A stretch of 64,000 nt of DNA from Cladophialophora immunda. Taxonomy: Eukaryota; Ascomycota; Eurotiomycetes; Chaetothyriales; Herpotrichiellaceae. Location: assembly GCF_000835495.1 (NCBI RefSeq), contig NW_015622544.1:887704-951703 (forward strand). The letters are read 5' to 3'. Shown one piece after another: positions 22,380 through 33,010 of this stretch; position 1 is the stretch's first letter; each line of letters starts with the position of its first letter. Made by a program: the position numbers and the translations under genes. The notes under the pieces were generated by a model that was not told the origin of the DNA, searched no databases, and saw only the letters and a program-made list of their open reading frames with translations.

Positions 22380-23022
22380 TCACATCCACCACGTCTCCAA
22401 TCATTCTTCATCAACCGCCTCTTCCTTCCCAGCATCGTCATCTCAGCTCGTCACGTCCTCACCGACCTGTCCACTCTCACAACGTCTCTCACCCTTTCTC
22501 ACCTCTTCTCACCATCTCTTGGATCGCCTTCCTTTCGACGGCCTCTGACGCAGCCCTTCCGTCCGAACGCCCGCCCGCCTGTCTGCGAACACCTGATCCT
22601 CTTTTTTGGCCCAGGGCCCCGACTACTTCGTACCATCTCACAAAGTTTTTTTTGCGTTGCCCGTACGCCTTCTAAGCAACTTAATACCTCAGCCCGGTCA
22701 CCTCGCACACCCTTGCAGGAACTCATCCCTCTATTTACTTCTTCCCCCCCTTCCCTTCGCAGTGCAGTGCTTGCGACTGCGCCCGCGCCCGACAACCAAA
22801 CCCTCCCTCCCGCCGTTCGACCTCGAGCTGGTTCTGAGGTCGACGTCTTCATCCCCTTTGGATTCCTCGTACGCTCTGCGAGCAAAGTCTCTCTGTTTGC
22901 TTTCCATCGACGCCTCGACGGTCCTCTCCTTGCCCGTTTTCCGTTAGCCTCGGTTGTTTCCTGGTCTGCGTCAACCCCCTTCGCTGGACCTGTGTCACCC
23001 ACCCACGATCTTTGGATACCTC
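22380..23022 (+). promoter_or_regulatory. pyrimidine-rich promoter/5' leader of the Zn2Cys6 gene
   Basis: The 640 bases before the start codon at 23023 are strongly enriched in C and T on the coding strand (many CCTC, TTCC, TCTC runs), a feature of strong fungal promoters and leaders. A long rightward ORF (22287-23084) runs through it only because such sequence lacks stops; its product is Ser/Pro/Leu-rich and unlike any protein family. Confidence 0.45.
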
Positions 23023-24503
23023 ATGGCGGCGCAAATGGCGGATCCCCGGGATGCTCAACGTCCTCAGTACCCTCCTCCGGATGATCCAATCCAGAGTGGC
23101 TACTATTCACAACAGTCTCCTCAGCGTCCTGCCGCGAGAGACGACCGCAGCCCATATCCTCCCCCAGAACCAGTGAGGCAGCAGTATCCGGACCCAAGGG
23201 CAGCTCATCCATATCCTCCTCCCCAGGCATGGCCAGGTCAGCATGGTGCTTATCCTCATTATCCAGTAAGTCGCCCGTTTCAAGTCGAGTCAATACATCC
23301 AGATGACAGTTACAAAAAAAGGATCCTGCGCATCCAGCATATGCATATCCTCCGAGGCCTGAGATGGGACAACCCCCACCACCCATGCAACCGGATGCGT
23401 ACCGCCTTCCCCCAATGTATGCGCATCCCCACGCAGGGTACTATGCTTCTCCCTACCCTCCGCCTGCTCCTGCTGCTGCACCACGACAACGTACGGCTAT
23501 AGCCTGCAAATATTGCCGGAAGAGAAAGGTACGCATGATATCCATCCCCCACCACGGCGGAGGCAGTCGAAGAGTGTCGAAGAGTGTACACTAACGTCCA
23601 GAATAGATTCGGTGCTCAGGCTATGACAGTTCTCCCGATGGCCGTTGTCAAAACTGCGTGCGGTTCAACCAGCAGTGCCTGTTCCATCCCGTCTCATCGC
23701 AAGCTGCTTTTGTTCCCGCCAACGCAGTGTATGGACCCAATGCTGCGCGGGCACCCATTGCTGGTCAGGGTGATGGCCGAGCTGGCCAAAATGGACACCA
23801 CTATCCTCGGGAAGGCGACCAGCCGCCAATGCTCTATGGTGCCCACGGTCAACCTCTAGGACCCGCAGGACCTCATGGACAACCCCAGTACAGCTATCCC
23901 CCGCCACCACCCCATGGTTATCCCCCTGCGCCTTATCCCTACTCGTACCCTCCTGCTGGACCACCGTATGACGCACATGGGCAGGCTCAAGCTGCTCAGC
24001 ATGATGGACGTGTCAGTCTCAAACGTCCCCCTCCTGATGATGACCCCCACAATGAGAATTCTCATGCGTCCCAGTCTCCCCATCCCAGCTCGCGTGCGCG
24101 CAATAGTACATATGACTCGCGCCAAAACAGCAGTGGCAGCTATGATTATGCGGATCATACGAGCGGCGCGCCCACCTCGCCCGCTACGTCGACCATGAGC
24201 TATCAGTCCTTTCCTCAACAGCAGGCTCGCTGTCCCAACGGCAACCAGTTTCAGAAGGGCAACGTGTCACCGTCCGGTCTCACACCACAATCGGCGCAAA
24301 GCTACAACTCTCCCCGTCAGGCGCCAGCCTACGATGACGGGAGGACTCCGCCCCCCAATCAACCCGGCTCGGCAGGGTCCTCGACAAACGGCAGAAGTGG
24401 CATGAAGGTGCACGAGATGATTGAGCATACCCGGACTACAGCTCCGGACCTACGGGGCAAGAACGATAACGACATGTTGAGCAAGCTCGACGGCAAGAAA
24501 TAG
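23023..24503 (+). CDS. Zn(II)2Cys6 transcription factor
   Basis: Three exons: 23023-23265, 23310-23528 and 23607-24503, giving 452 residues. The binuclear cluster is complete, C147-x2-C150-x6-C157-x10-C168-x2-C171-x6-C178, with the basic KYCRKRKIRC segment; intron 2 (GTACGC...AATAG) falls just after CRKRK. The N terminus before the cluster is Pro/Tyr/Gln-rich (many PYPPP repeats), and the C terminus is also Pro/Tyr/Ser/Gln-rich with no fungal-specific middle homology domain. The first acceptor is uncertain: CAG at 23309 gives a 44-base intron and keeps the frame; AAG at 23321 is an alternative that deletes four residues. Genes with this architecture are nuclear regulators; the target pathway cannot be read from the sequence. 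Confidence 0.85.
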
Positions 24504-27358
24504 CGAAAGTTCGCTCGTGCACTGGCGCCCTTCTCGACCTCTCCTCAAAGACCCTGCTTACCCCTCGACAAGAATCCAGCAGAGGCTGCTCTCCTCCCCA
24601 GGAGCTGGCTCGTGGAGCACTCTCATCATCAAATGTTATCAACTCGACGTGCATGTGTGCATGCATGCGTGCACATTTGCTTTCAGGGCGTTGTCGCGTC
24701 TCGGCGACATCATGGATGGACTACATGACTTTTTCTTGTTTTCAAAAGGATACACAACCTGGGGCAACCCAAATCTCTTTATTTTCATCATTATCGGTCT
24801 TTACTGGAATTTCGCCAGTGAATCGGACGAAAAGGGCTAAAATGGGATAAGATAAACCATTGGGTGGCTGTTTGATCAAGTTCTCTTTCTCTCGGAAGAC
24901 CGCAAAGCTGTTTACGACGTTTTTGCCCGATGGTCCTCGGCTATCAGAGCCCGATTCACCGCTTTGCGAATGTTGAACGAAATGCACACTTGGGTGGCTA
25001 TCTGAATTGTTTGTTTTTTCTGTTTCGAATGCACTACTGTACCTGGGAAGGCTGTCTGAATCCTTTTTGTTGTTTTTCACGCAGAAAAGAAACCAAACGC
25101 GGCGTTGCAATCTTGTGTACTCATAGTACCAGTTACCACCTTCTCGGGTCATTGGGCAGCGGTTCTGTTTTGTTTGAAGCTGTTCCATCTCAAGCTCTCC
25201 CATCAATACGGGATTCTCAACGGATTTTATGAGATCAAACGAGGGTGGAAAGAGTGGGCGGCAGAACAAAGCCACTGGCTGAAGGCGCGAGATGGGCGTT
25301 TGGAGATACTGGAGTTGTTAATGGGGCGAAGACAAGAGGCGAGAACAATCTCGTTGGAGCTTGGGCTCTCCGCGAAGCGGCCGCAACGACTGGCGCCACG
25401 ACACCCAACACCGGCAGCCAGAGGGAGATGTTCGAGCTCGGCGGGATTCTTGCTCTGCCGGCACCTTGGGAAAAGGAGGGGATGGATCAATGGAGGCTTG
25501 TTCGAGCTTGTCTGCTAGTTTCTGAATGCGTACAACCTTTATTTAGTTTCTGGTGCCATGAGTGTATTTTTGTCAGCGCGTAATCTGTTGGAGTCGTACG
25601 CCCTCATATGATAGACCGTTTCTCATCGTCATAAGATCTGCCCAATCGCATTTCTCGCAGCGCTGATCTGGTTTGCTTTCTTCACGGTCAGCTGGAGCCA
25701 ATCCCCAACGGAGACTCGCTCCCGCCACAAGGCGTCTGAAACCGTGACGCTCGATGGCTGCCTGAGCTGGGCTGAATGGCGAGGCGGGGATGGCAAAAGG
25801 ACACCGGACGCGCCGTTGCTCCCGTCGCTTCTCACCCACGAGGACGAGTAGAGATGGCAGAGGCGCGACATTGGCGGAGCGAACCACATGCACGACATTT
25901 TGTTTTGTTTTTCTCCTTGAAACCTTTTTTTTTTCTTTTTTCCTTTTTACCCGTTTTCCGAAGTTTCCGCGTTCCACGGGAGGGAGGGAGGGAGGGAGGC
26001 GGTATGCGCATGCGATGCAATGGATATGCAGGGCTGGGGCGGGACGAGAACTTTTGGCCGCAGGCTGGCCGCAGACTGGCCGCATGGCCGCATGGCCGCC
26101 CGCGCGGTGCCTCCCGCCGCCTTCCTGCTGCCCTGCATTTGCATTTGCATTTTGCCCTGCCAAGTTTGGGGGGGGGGGGGGGATTTGAACCCAGATTAAG
26201 AGGTAGAGCGCGGGGTGGTGGAGGAGGAGGGGGGCGAGTCGTCCGCCCGGAGTCCCGAATAAAAGGGCAATGATGAAAAGTGAGAGAGAGGAAACAAAAT
26301 GATCGGGCGTGGTTGGTGGTTGGTGATGGTGGTGGTGGTGTGTGGCGGGAGGTTGATGCGCTGGCACCATACAAGAACAAGAGCTAGCAGCCGAAACATG
26401 GGAACATCAAATCATTAATGCTGATGACGATGACAAGTGACGGGTGCCAATACGGCTTTTACCTGCAGAGATACCTGGCTCATAGATAGCTTGTGGCCTA
26501 TACTGTAGCTTAGCTGGCCTAGGGACCTACCTCCCTTAGGGTTACTGTGTACCTACGAGGTACTACTACTCCGGGCACCTATGCCGCACATGGCCACCAG
26601 GCCTGGCACAAGGCTGACATATCAACCCCGAGGTACACACTGCACCCCCTTCAACGACGAGAAAGACAACACCAAGGACCTCGATAAGAGAACCCTTCAT
26701 CTCTGCTGAAGATCGTTGAGCTATCGCTATTGCTATTGCGTGTCATTGCTATTGAAGCCCTGCACCACCCTTGATTGCCCCCCAGCTGGAGGAAGGAGTC
26801 AGTCAACTCGGCCACTCTTTGCACAGCGCCATGCCAACTTCTCTTCTCTCTCTGTGTTGTTGTGTGCAATGTGACGATTTTCTTGCCCTTTTTTTTTTCT
26901 CAATGGGGAACACTTTTTTTTTCCTTTCCCGCCTGTTGCTTTTAGAACAGGGACGAGGGGGTCTTTTTCTGGTAATCTTGCAGCTCTGAACAGGTCTTCC
27001 GCTCGCTCATGGCATGGGCGTAGCGTTTTGTTTGAGAGTTTTTCTCTTCTGGATCTTCCAATTGAGCACTCGTTCACCATGATTCATCCATCGTTGCCAG
27101 TCCCAAAGCTCTCGTCGCATTGTATTTGCATTTGCATCGCATCGAGTGCCCATCATTGCATGACTGTCATGATTCGTTTCCATTGACCACAAGTCCAGCG
27201 CATTGCACCTGCTCACTGCACCTCGATCCAACTGCAGTGAATTGGCTTTGACGCTCCTGCGGATCTCCAGTCATTCTTATCCAGGGAAAGTCGCAGCCCA
27301 ATTTTCTCACCTCCATTTCACCTCGGCCTCAAAAATGCAGGTCACGGATCCAAAAGTC
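24504..27358. other. intergenic between two converging genes, 2.9 kb, no gene seen
   Basis: This stretch lies between the 3' end of the Zn2Cys6 gene and the 3' end of the leftward RRM gene, so no promoter is required in it, yet it is large. ORFs on both strands (for example leftward 25573-26370, Pro/His/Arg-rich) look fortuitous. It contains a G-rich cluster at 25978-26182 and a CTA/GTA-rich bit around 26480-26580 that may be decayed repeat DNA. Confidence 0.4.
25978..26182 (+). repeat. G-rich cluster: GGGA tandem repeat and G15 homopolymer
   Basis: Five tandem GGGA units (25978-25996) are followed by repeated TGGCCGCA units near 26060-26100 and an uninterrupted run of 15 G at 26168-26182. 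The first part fits the G-quadruplex pattern of four or more G3 runs with one-base loops. Confidence 0.8.
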
Positions 27359-30300
27359 TCAAGACTCGGACTCGGCCTCGCCCTCGCCCTCATACTCGGC
27401 CCCCTCGTCAATCGTGTCTTCAATGTGGACCTGGCGGTATTGTTGATGCATGCGGTAACCGCGCTCTTCAGCAGTGGTTTCGCTGTTGGTCATGCGCTGA
27501 GCATACGAGGTGCCAACAAGAGCAGTCCCAAAGCCCGGGGTCGTGAGAAGGCGAAGGCCTCGCTTGGGAGAGTAGTCCTCCTGCGGGATCGCCGTATAGC
27601 CTTCCCAGCCAGAGCCGGGCCCACGATCCTCGGGAGGGCCATGGTTTGTCGGAGGGGTGCGATAGGGAGGAGAACTGTCGGTCGCGAAGTCCGAGTTGGA
27701 AGACACGTCAGAGTAATTGATGTAGCTTGGAGAAGAGCTAGGCATGACCGGCGTGCTGACCACCTCGCTATCCTCGAAATCGTCTTCGATAGGACCAATA
27801 CCGGCGGAAGGCACACGCCCGGGCATGCGTCGCAGGGGGCTGCCCCGCGGAGTGGTGGCTGGAGTCATCACAGGAGTACGCATGGCCACACGATCAGCCT
27901 GGCTTGTGGTTTCGCCAAAAAGGTCATCCAAGAATTCGTCGATGCCATCGGCCTTGTTAGGGTCCTGGTCCGATCCGGGAGACAGCGTCAACCCCCCAGG
28001 ACCGCCAACAGCGATACTTCCGGTCTCGCGAACAGGAGTGGATTGCAGGGTGGCAAAGGGATTTCCATCATCCGGAGACCGAATTGTAATACCGCGATGC
28101 TCACGATTCTTGGGCCCTTGAAATAAGTTTGGCTGGGCAGCAGCGGCATCAGCTCGACCAAAGGCAGCATTGAGAGGCGGGCCGAAGATTGGTGCAGCAG
28201 GCTGAAGGCGGATACCGGCAGCGGTAGCGGTAGCTGGAGCGCCACTACCAACGGCAGCAGCAGGGTCTTTGCCTTTGCCTTTGTTATTGCTGCGAGCGGT
28301 GCTGATTCTCTGCGGAGAAGTAAAGTCGCCATTTCCCAACCCGGAGCCACCAAAGACAGTGCCGGTGCCAGTGCCCAAGGTAGAGTCAGAGTTGCTGGGG
28401 GTATGACGACGACGCTGTTTCCAGCCTGGCGGTGGTTCAAACGCCGGAGTCTCTGGATTGAAGGGGTGACCGAGGACAGTGCCGGAGCGGACGGGACGGT
28501 GTTGAGGGAGCTGTCCGACGATAGTCGGTCCAGGCCCGTCGTTGCTGGCTGCCAACCCGATGTTCTGCAGGCCGGCTCCCAATCCCTCAGTTTCGGTGTC
28601 ATAGACGCTCTGTTTAAGCATGGAGGCTTGCTGTCTCGCCGGCGGAGCCTCGCTGACTTGTCTGAGCACTTCGCGCATGGCTTTCTCTGCCTTCTCGGGG
28701 TCGTCGACATTGTCACCGTATCCTCCTCCTTCAAAGTCATCCTCATCGTCGAAATGGTCATACTCATTCAAGGTGTCAGGATTCTGATCTTGACCGGTCT
28801 GGTAATTGGTGGTGTGGACGCCAGCACCTGATCCTTGACCGTTGTTGTTGAGCGGACCACCAGGACGGGTGTTGCTGCTTCCAGCGCCGGTGAGAGGGTC
28901 GCCATGATTAACATGAGCGGCACCGACGGTAAAGTCGTTGTTGAAGTGATGCTGTACGTGGGTAGGTGTCCCAACGCCCATCTGACCCATGTAAGCATCC
29001 CAACCAAGCTTCATCATGTCATTCATGAAACGCTTTTCCAAGATGGAGAACTGTCCACGCTTCAAGTTGAGGCCAGTCTCAGTAGGCATGAACAAGACAT
29101 GGCCGTCGGGGTCACGGATGACTTCGAGATATGGCTCGATGCCGATGAGTTTGCGGTTCTGAGACTCCATGATGCCCATGCCGATGTTCAAAATTTCAAA
29201 CCACATGCCAATATCTTGATCGGACAGATGCGCCGGGTGCGCAGTCAAGGTCTGGAACGGCCAGTACCGCGCATGCTTGCTGATGCGGAACCCACACGCC
29301 AGCGCCTGAGAGGCCTCGACAATGTCTGCGCGCTCACGCTCAGAGAAGCCCGGAGTATTGAGACCGGCAAAGACGAAATCCATCAGGAGTTTGTTGTCAA
29401 GGCCCACTTCACGAGGATTGCCCGTGGAAGAGTCGACTTTGACAATCAAGACGTCAAGCTGCTTCTTATAGGCGTCGAACATGGCCTGAATCTGACGAAT
29501 GGTGTAAAGTTTGACGGAAAACCAAGGGAACTGGAGCTCAGGAGTCAGACAGGTTTCTTCCAGAAGGCGAGAAGGGGAGTGGACAGCTTACCTTGTACAA
29601 TGTACTGATCATGCTCTCAAAGGTACGTTGCATACTCCGGTTCGCAAACTGGGACTGAACCAAGGGCAAAGGATGTCAGTTCGAATGTCGACGGCGCAGT
29701 TGGGGACAGGGGAACAAGAGGCTTACGCGCTGGGGATATTCAGCATGGCGGACCATGCAGGTGAGTTCCTCATTGGTCATGAATCCTTTATAGCCCGACG
29801 AGAAGATATCGCGGTTCGGCACCAACCTTGGGGCCCCAAACTGTTCACTGTCAAAGTGAATGCACTTGGCACGAGGGAACATGTCTTTCATCAGCTCGCC
29901 TTGGTTGCTGAGCCACACTTCGACGTTGCGCTGGCCGATCTTGGGGATTCGCATGAGCTTGAGCCCAAAGCCTTGTTCCCAGTCTTGAGCGGCGGTGCGT
30001 GGGGCGATGATCTCGACATAGCAATCCATCGTCTTCCCGGTCGAGCGTTCCATGATGATGTGGATGGGGTAGCCGGCCACATGGGGCTCGATCAGGTGGT
30101 TCTGAGGGATGTACTTGCAGACAAACTGCTGCATTTCGGGGATGCTGATGGTGTATGGGATCTGGCCGAGTTTGGCATTGTTAGCAGGAGTCTCTTGGGG
30201 CAACGAAATCAAAGATCAAGAATGAGGCTTTTGGAGGGGCATGAAGAATAACAACATCAACAAAGACTTTGTGAGCTCGCAACAGATTGCTGCCAGTTGA

Positions 30301-30904
30301 TCTGAAGTGTGAGATGGGATCTCCCATTCAACTCAAAGTGGCAGCATGACACAAAAGTGACAGGCAGGTGACGCGTTGCTCAAAAGATGTTGCAAAATGC
30401 CAGTCCCACAAGAGATCTCGGAATGACAAGGGAGCCGGAACTTACATTCGTGATCTTGAGGACGCCATGACGTCTGGGGAACTGCATCTGAGCCCGATCG
30501 GCGAATGGCGGCGGCGTGCTTGGATCAAAGGGCACTGGAGCATCTGCCATGACGCGAACAGGCGGAGCAGGAGTGTACACAACACCTGCGGCAGCAGCAG
30601 CAGCGAAGGGATCGTTGTTGGGGAGGTAGAAGTTGGGGACTGAAGGTGCCGGCATGGGCAAGAGTGGCGCTGTTGGCATGACTCCGTTCATGGCAGCCAT
30701 CGCCGGACCGTTCAGGTTGATCCCGCCGACAGGTTGCTGGGGAGGAAGATGATGAATGCCTGGGTGGAAGTTGACGGGGGGAGGCGGAGGCGGCGCAAGT
30801 GGTCCTATCGAGGGATAGGGAATCCGCACATGGCCGGAGGAGGATGGGAGGTAGCCCTGTTGCTCGTCACTCGGCACAGAGCTGAACCCCGGCTGGCCTT
30901 CCAT
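27359..30904 (-). CDS. large RRM-type RNA-binding protein
   Basis: Four exons, 30904-30446, 30161-29727, 29654-29592 and 29530-27359, give 1042 residues; the first intron is 284 bases with a GCTAAC branch site. The ATG at 30904 is used because the frame upstream has no other ATG. The first 148 residues are Pro/Ala-rich and disordered. An RRM-like fold follows (HGVLKITNIPYTISIPEMQ as strand 1, then GKTMDCYVEIIAP as the RNP1-like strand), and a second RRM-like unit starts at RNVEVWLSNQGELM. A conserved helical region follows (residues about 300-480: FPWFSVKLYTIRQIQAM..., HPAHLSDQDIGMWFEILNIGMG). The remaining half is low complexity with Gly, Pro, Ser and acidic segments. It fits a conserved fungal RNA-binding family; the RNA target and process are not known to me. 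Confidence 0.8.
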
Positions 30905-31841
30905 GGTGACAGACAATCCTCAAAGTAACGTCAAACACATCAAGAGAGAGAGATGAAGGAAGGAAAGGAAGAAAGGTGGAAGTGATGAAAGAGGAAACAA
31001 CAACAACAGCAACGCGAGGGAGAAGAGGAGGCAGTTTAAGTAGAAGGAGACGAGGCAGAGACCGAGAAATCCTTGGGCACGCAAAACACCAGTCGAACGC
31101 AAAAGTGAGAGATCAGACGCTGCACTCAAAAAAACCAGAACGACAGCCCTGTTTCCCGTGCGCCGCCAGATTCGGTGAATAGTCGAAGGCGGCGAGTCCG
31201 TGATATTGATTCAGGGCATCCAAAAGGCCAAATTCTGGCCTCACTTGTCTGTCTCCCCATACAATTGAGAGAACTAGCTTGGCGTCCGCCAGACCGCCCG
31301 GGGGAAATCTGGAGATAGTGCCGGTCGTATGTGGACCGCGTTGTTGACTCGGGTGGTCGCCAGCGGGGGTTTCGCCGTCTGTTGTAGCGCTCCATCTTCA
31401 ATGCAGAGATGGCGAGGGGGCGAACGAGCTGGCGTTCCTCAGAGTCCGACCTGTATTTCTGGGGGGACTGTCTCAGTCTAATGATCACAAAACATTTTGA
31501 ATGGCCCTAATAGAACGTTGGCACGTGAGACAAGATGACTGCCGAACAATGGACTTTGCATTCAACCTCTGTAGAGAACAGAATGATGGGAGCCATGACA
31601 TTTGCCACCGGTCCATTGTCCATCATTCGACATGGCCCATCGTCAACCCCATGCTGCTCCAAGTATTCTGCGTGATTGGCATGTCGTTGGCTCGTAGTCA
31701 CATGATCTCAGGGGTCGTGATTTATCCGCAGCCTTGTGTAGGCTCAGCCAAAATGACTGGACCTGTAGTGAGGCCCGCCAATACCACCACTCGAGCATGA
31801 TCTGCGGCTCTTGTACTTTTATGTTGTCAAACACCTCAAAT
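30905..31841. other. intergenic, promoter side of the RRM gene
   Basis: About 940 bases between the start of the leftward RRM gene and the 3' end of the leftward Arp2/3 gene. The first 220 bases next to the RRM start are purine-rich on the plus strand (GAAAG/GAGG), that is CT-rich in the gene's direction, typical of a fungal 5' leader. Other short ORFs have no support. Confidence 0.4.
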
Positions 31842-32564
31842 CTAGTCGAACTGCATTGTGTCAACATTGGCTACGGCCTGGCAACTTCAGGGGCTTACCG
31901 GAGTCAAGAATGATTCAGCCACAAAGCGAGCTCTGGCGTTCAGCTACAGACTGGATCAGTAGACGCCCATAAAGTAAGCCCAGGCGTCTATAACTTACGA
32001 AGAGCTTCATCTCCGAGATTTCCTTGTCGACTTCCTCCATGAACTGGATGATGAAATCCACCAACTTATGCTTGAGCATTTCTTCCGTGTGAGTGTTTGT
32101 GATCAAAAACGAGATATCGTAACCCTGCAGCTTGTCAGAATCCAACCATTGGCGATACTGATACTACCCACTTTGACTGGCTTCCGTCGTAGAATGAAGA
32201 AGGACTCGGCACGCTGAGTAAGGAAACGCGTGAACTTGTGGACAAGGATATTCTCAATCTCGTCTGCCTGCTTTATTCTGATGCTCACTCGCACACTGTT
32301 CACGCTGGGTTCTAATAGAACCTTCTCGTTCTCATTTCGGGCGATTGTGAGAGGGTTCAGCAGGACTTCTGGCGAACTAGCTGCCTCGATCTCGGGGACA
32401 TTGTGTCTTTCTGAGGCTTGAGAAGCGAAGTTTGAGAGAGAAAGAGCAGCCGTCAGAGAGGAGCGCACACATTGAAGATAAGGGCGCAATGATTGGGACT
32501 GGGCTCAGCCGTCAGCAAATTGTACAGGCCAGATACGGAGTGAGGATAGCAGCAGGCATACCAT
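31842..32564 (-). CDS. ARC19: Arp2/3 complex subunit 4 (ARPC4/Arc19)
   Basis: Five exons: 32564-32562 (ATG only), 32498-32172, 32124-31999, 31943-31899 and 31850-31842 (Phe-Asp-stop only), joined to 169 residues, exactly the family length. The protein starts [20 protein letters not shown] and ends FLTPFD, both invariant in fungal ARPC4, and this is what fixes the one-codon first exon and three-codon last exon. The middle contains [17 protein letters not shown] and [22 protein letters not shown]4 forms, with ARPC2, the structural core of the Arp2/3 complex that nucleates branched actin at endocytic patches. The introns are 42-63 bases with standard borders. The gene is divergent from UBP6. Confidence 0.95.
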
Positions 32565-33010
32565 CTTCAATGCGCTCACTCAGCTGGGATGGGGAGGAGA
32601 GCAAAGGGTTCACCGGCACATGGACACTAGAATGGATTTGAAATCAAGACTGGTATCCAGCGTGCTCTTTAGTTCTTCGCTATGCAATTGTAGAAGAGAG
32701 GTTGTCGCTTTCGACTCAGGTTGAATGACTGAAGATTCTCTGTGGAGGGGAACTGCCCGCAAGATCCGTCATCCGCAGTCGCGGCGGGTGTCCCTGCGCT
32801 CTCCTGCGCTCACCTGCGGCAGCCAGGCTTGGCATGGGCTTGTTTGGCGGGGATCGGGTGACGTGCTGTTTTGTGCCTGTCGAGCCTTGCATATTTCGCC
32901 GCCTTCTAACAATTTCCAAGCATTTGTTTTCCTCTACTTGTCCTCCCATTCTCTTGCACAAGACTCCTCGTGTCACTCTTGTCCGTTGTCTCGCAGAACA
33001 GATCAACACT
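32565..33010. promoter_or_regulatory. bidirectional promoter of ARC19 and UBP6
   Basis: Only 446 bases separate the start codons of the leftward Arp2/3 gene and the rightward UBP6 gene, so both promoters and 5' leaders must fit here. The half nearest UBP6 is CT-rich on its coding strand. No specific factor site could be assigned. Confidence 0.6.

Noticed and set aside
22287..23084. 265-codon rightward ORF before the Zn2Cys6 gene
   Set aside because: Open only because of CT-rich sequence; product is Ser/Pro/Leu-rich, and it overlaps the true start in another frame.
26182..26196. Perfect B-box-like string (GGTTCAAATCC) on the minus strand
   Set aside because: No A box, no acceptor or anticodon stem can be folded around it.
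25573..26370. 265-codon leftward ORF with His/Pro runs
   Set aside because: Formed by simple repeats and the G15 run read in reverse; no conserved segment.
29511..30251. 246-codon rightward ORF and the neighbouring 257-codon ORF
   Set aside because: Antisense to RRM gene exons that have consistent splice sites and RRM homology.
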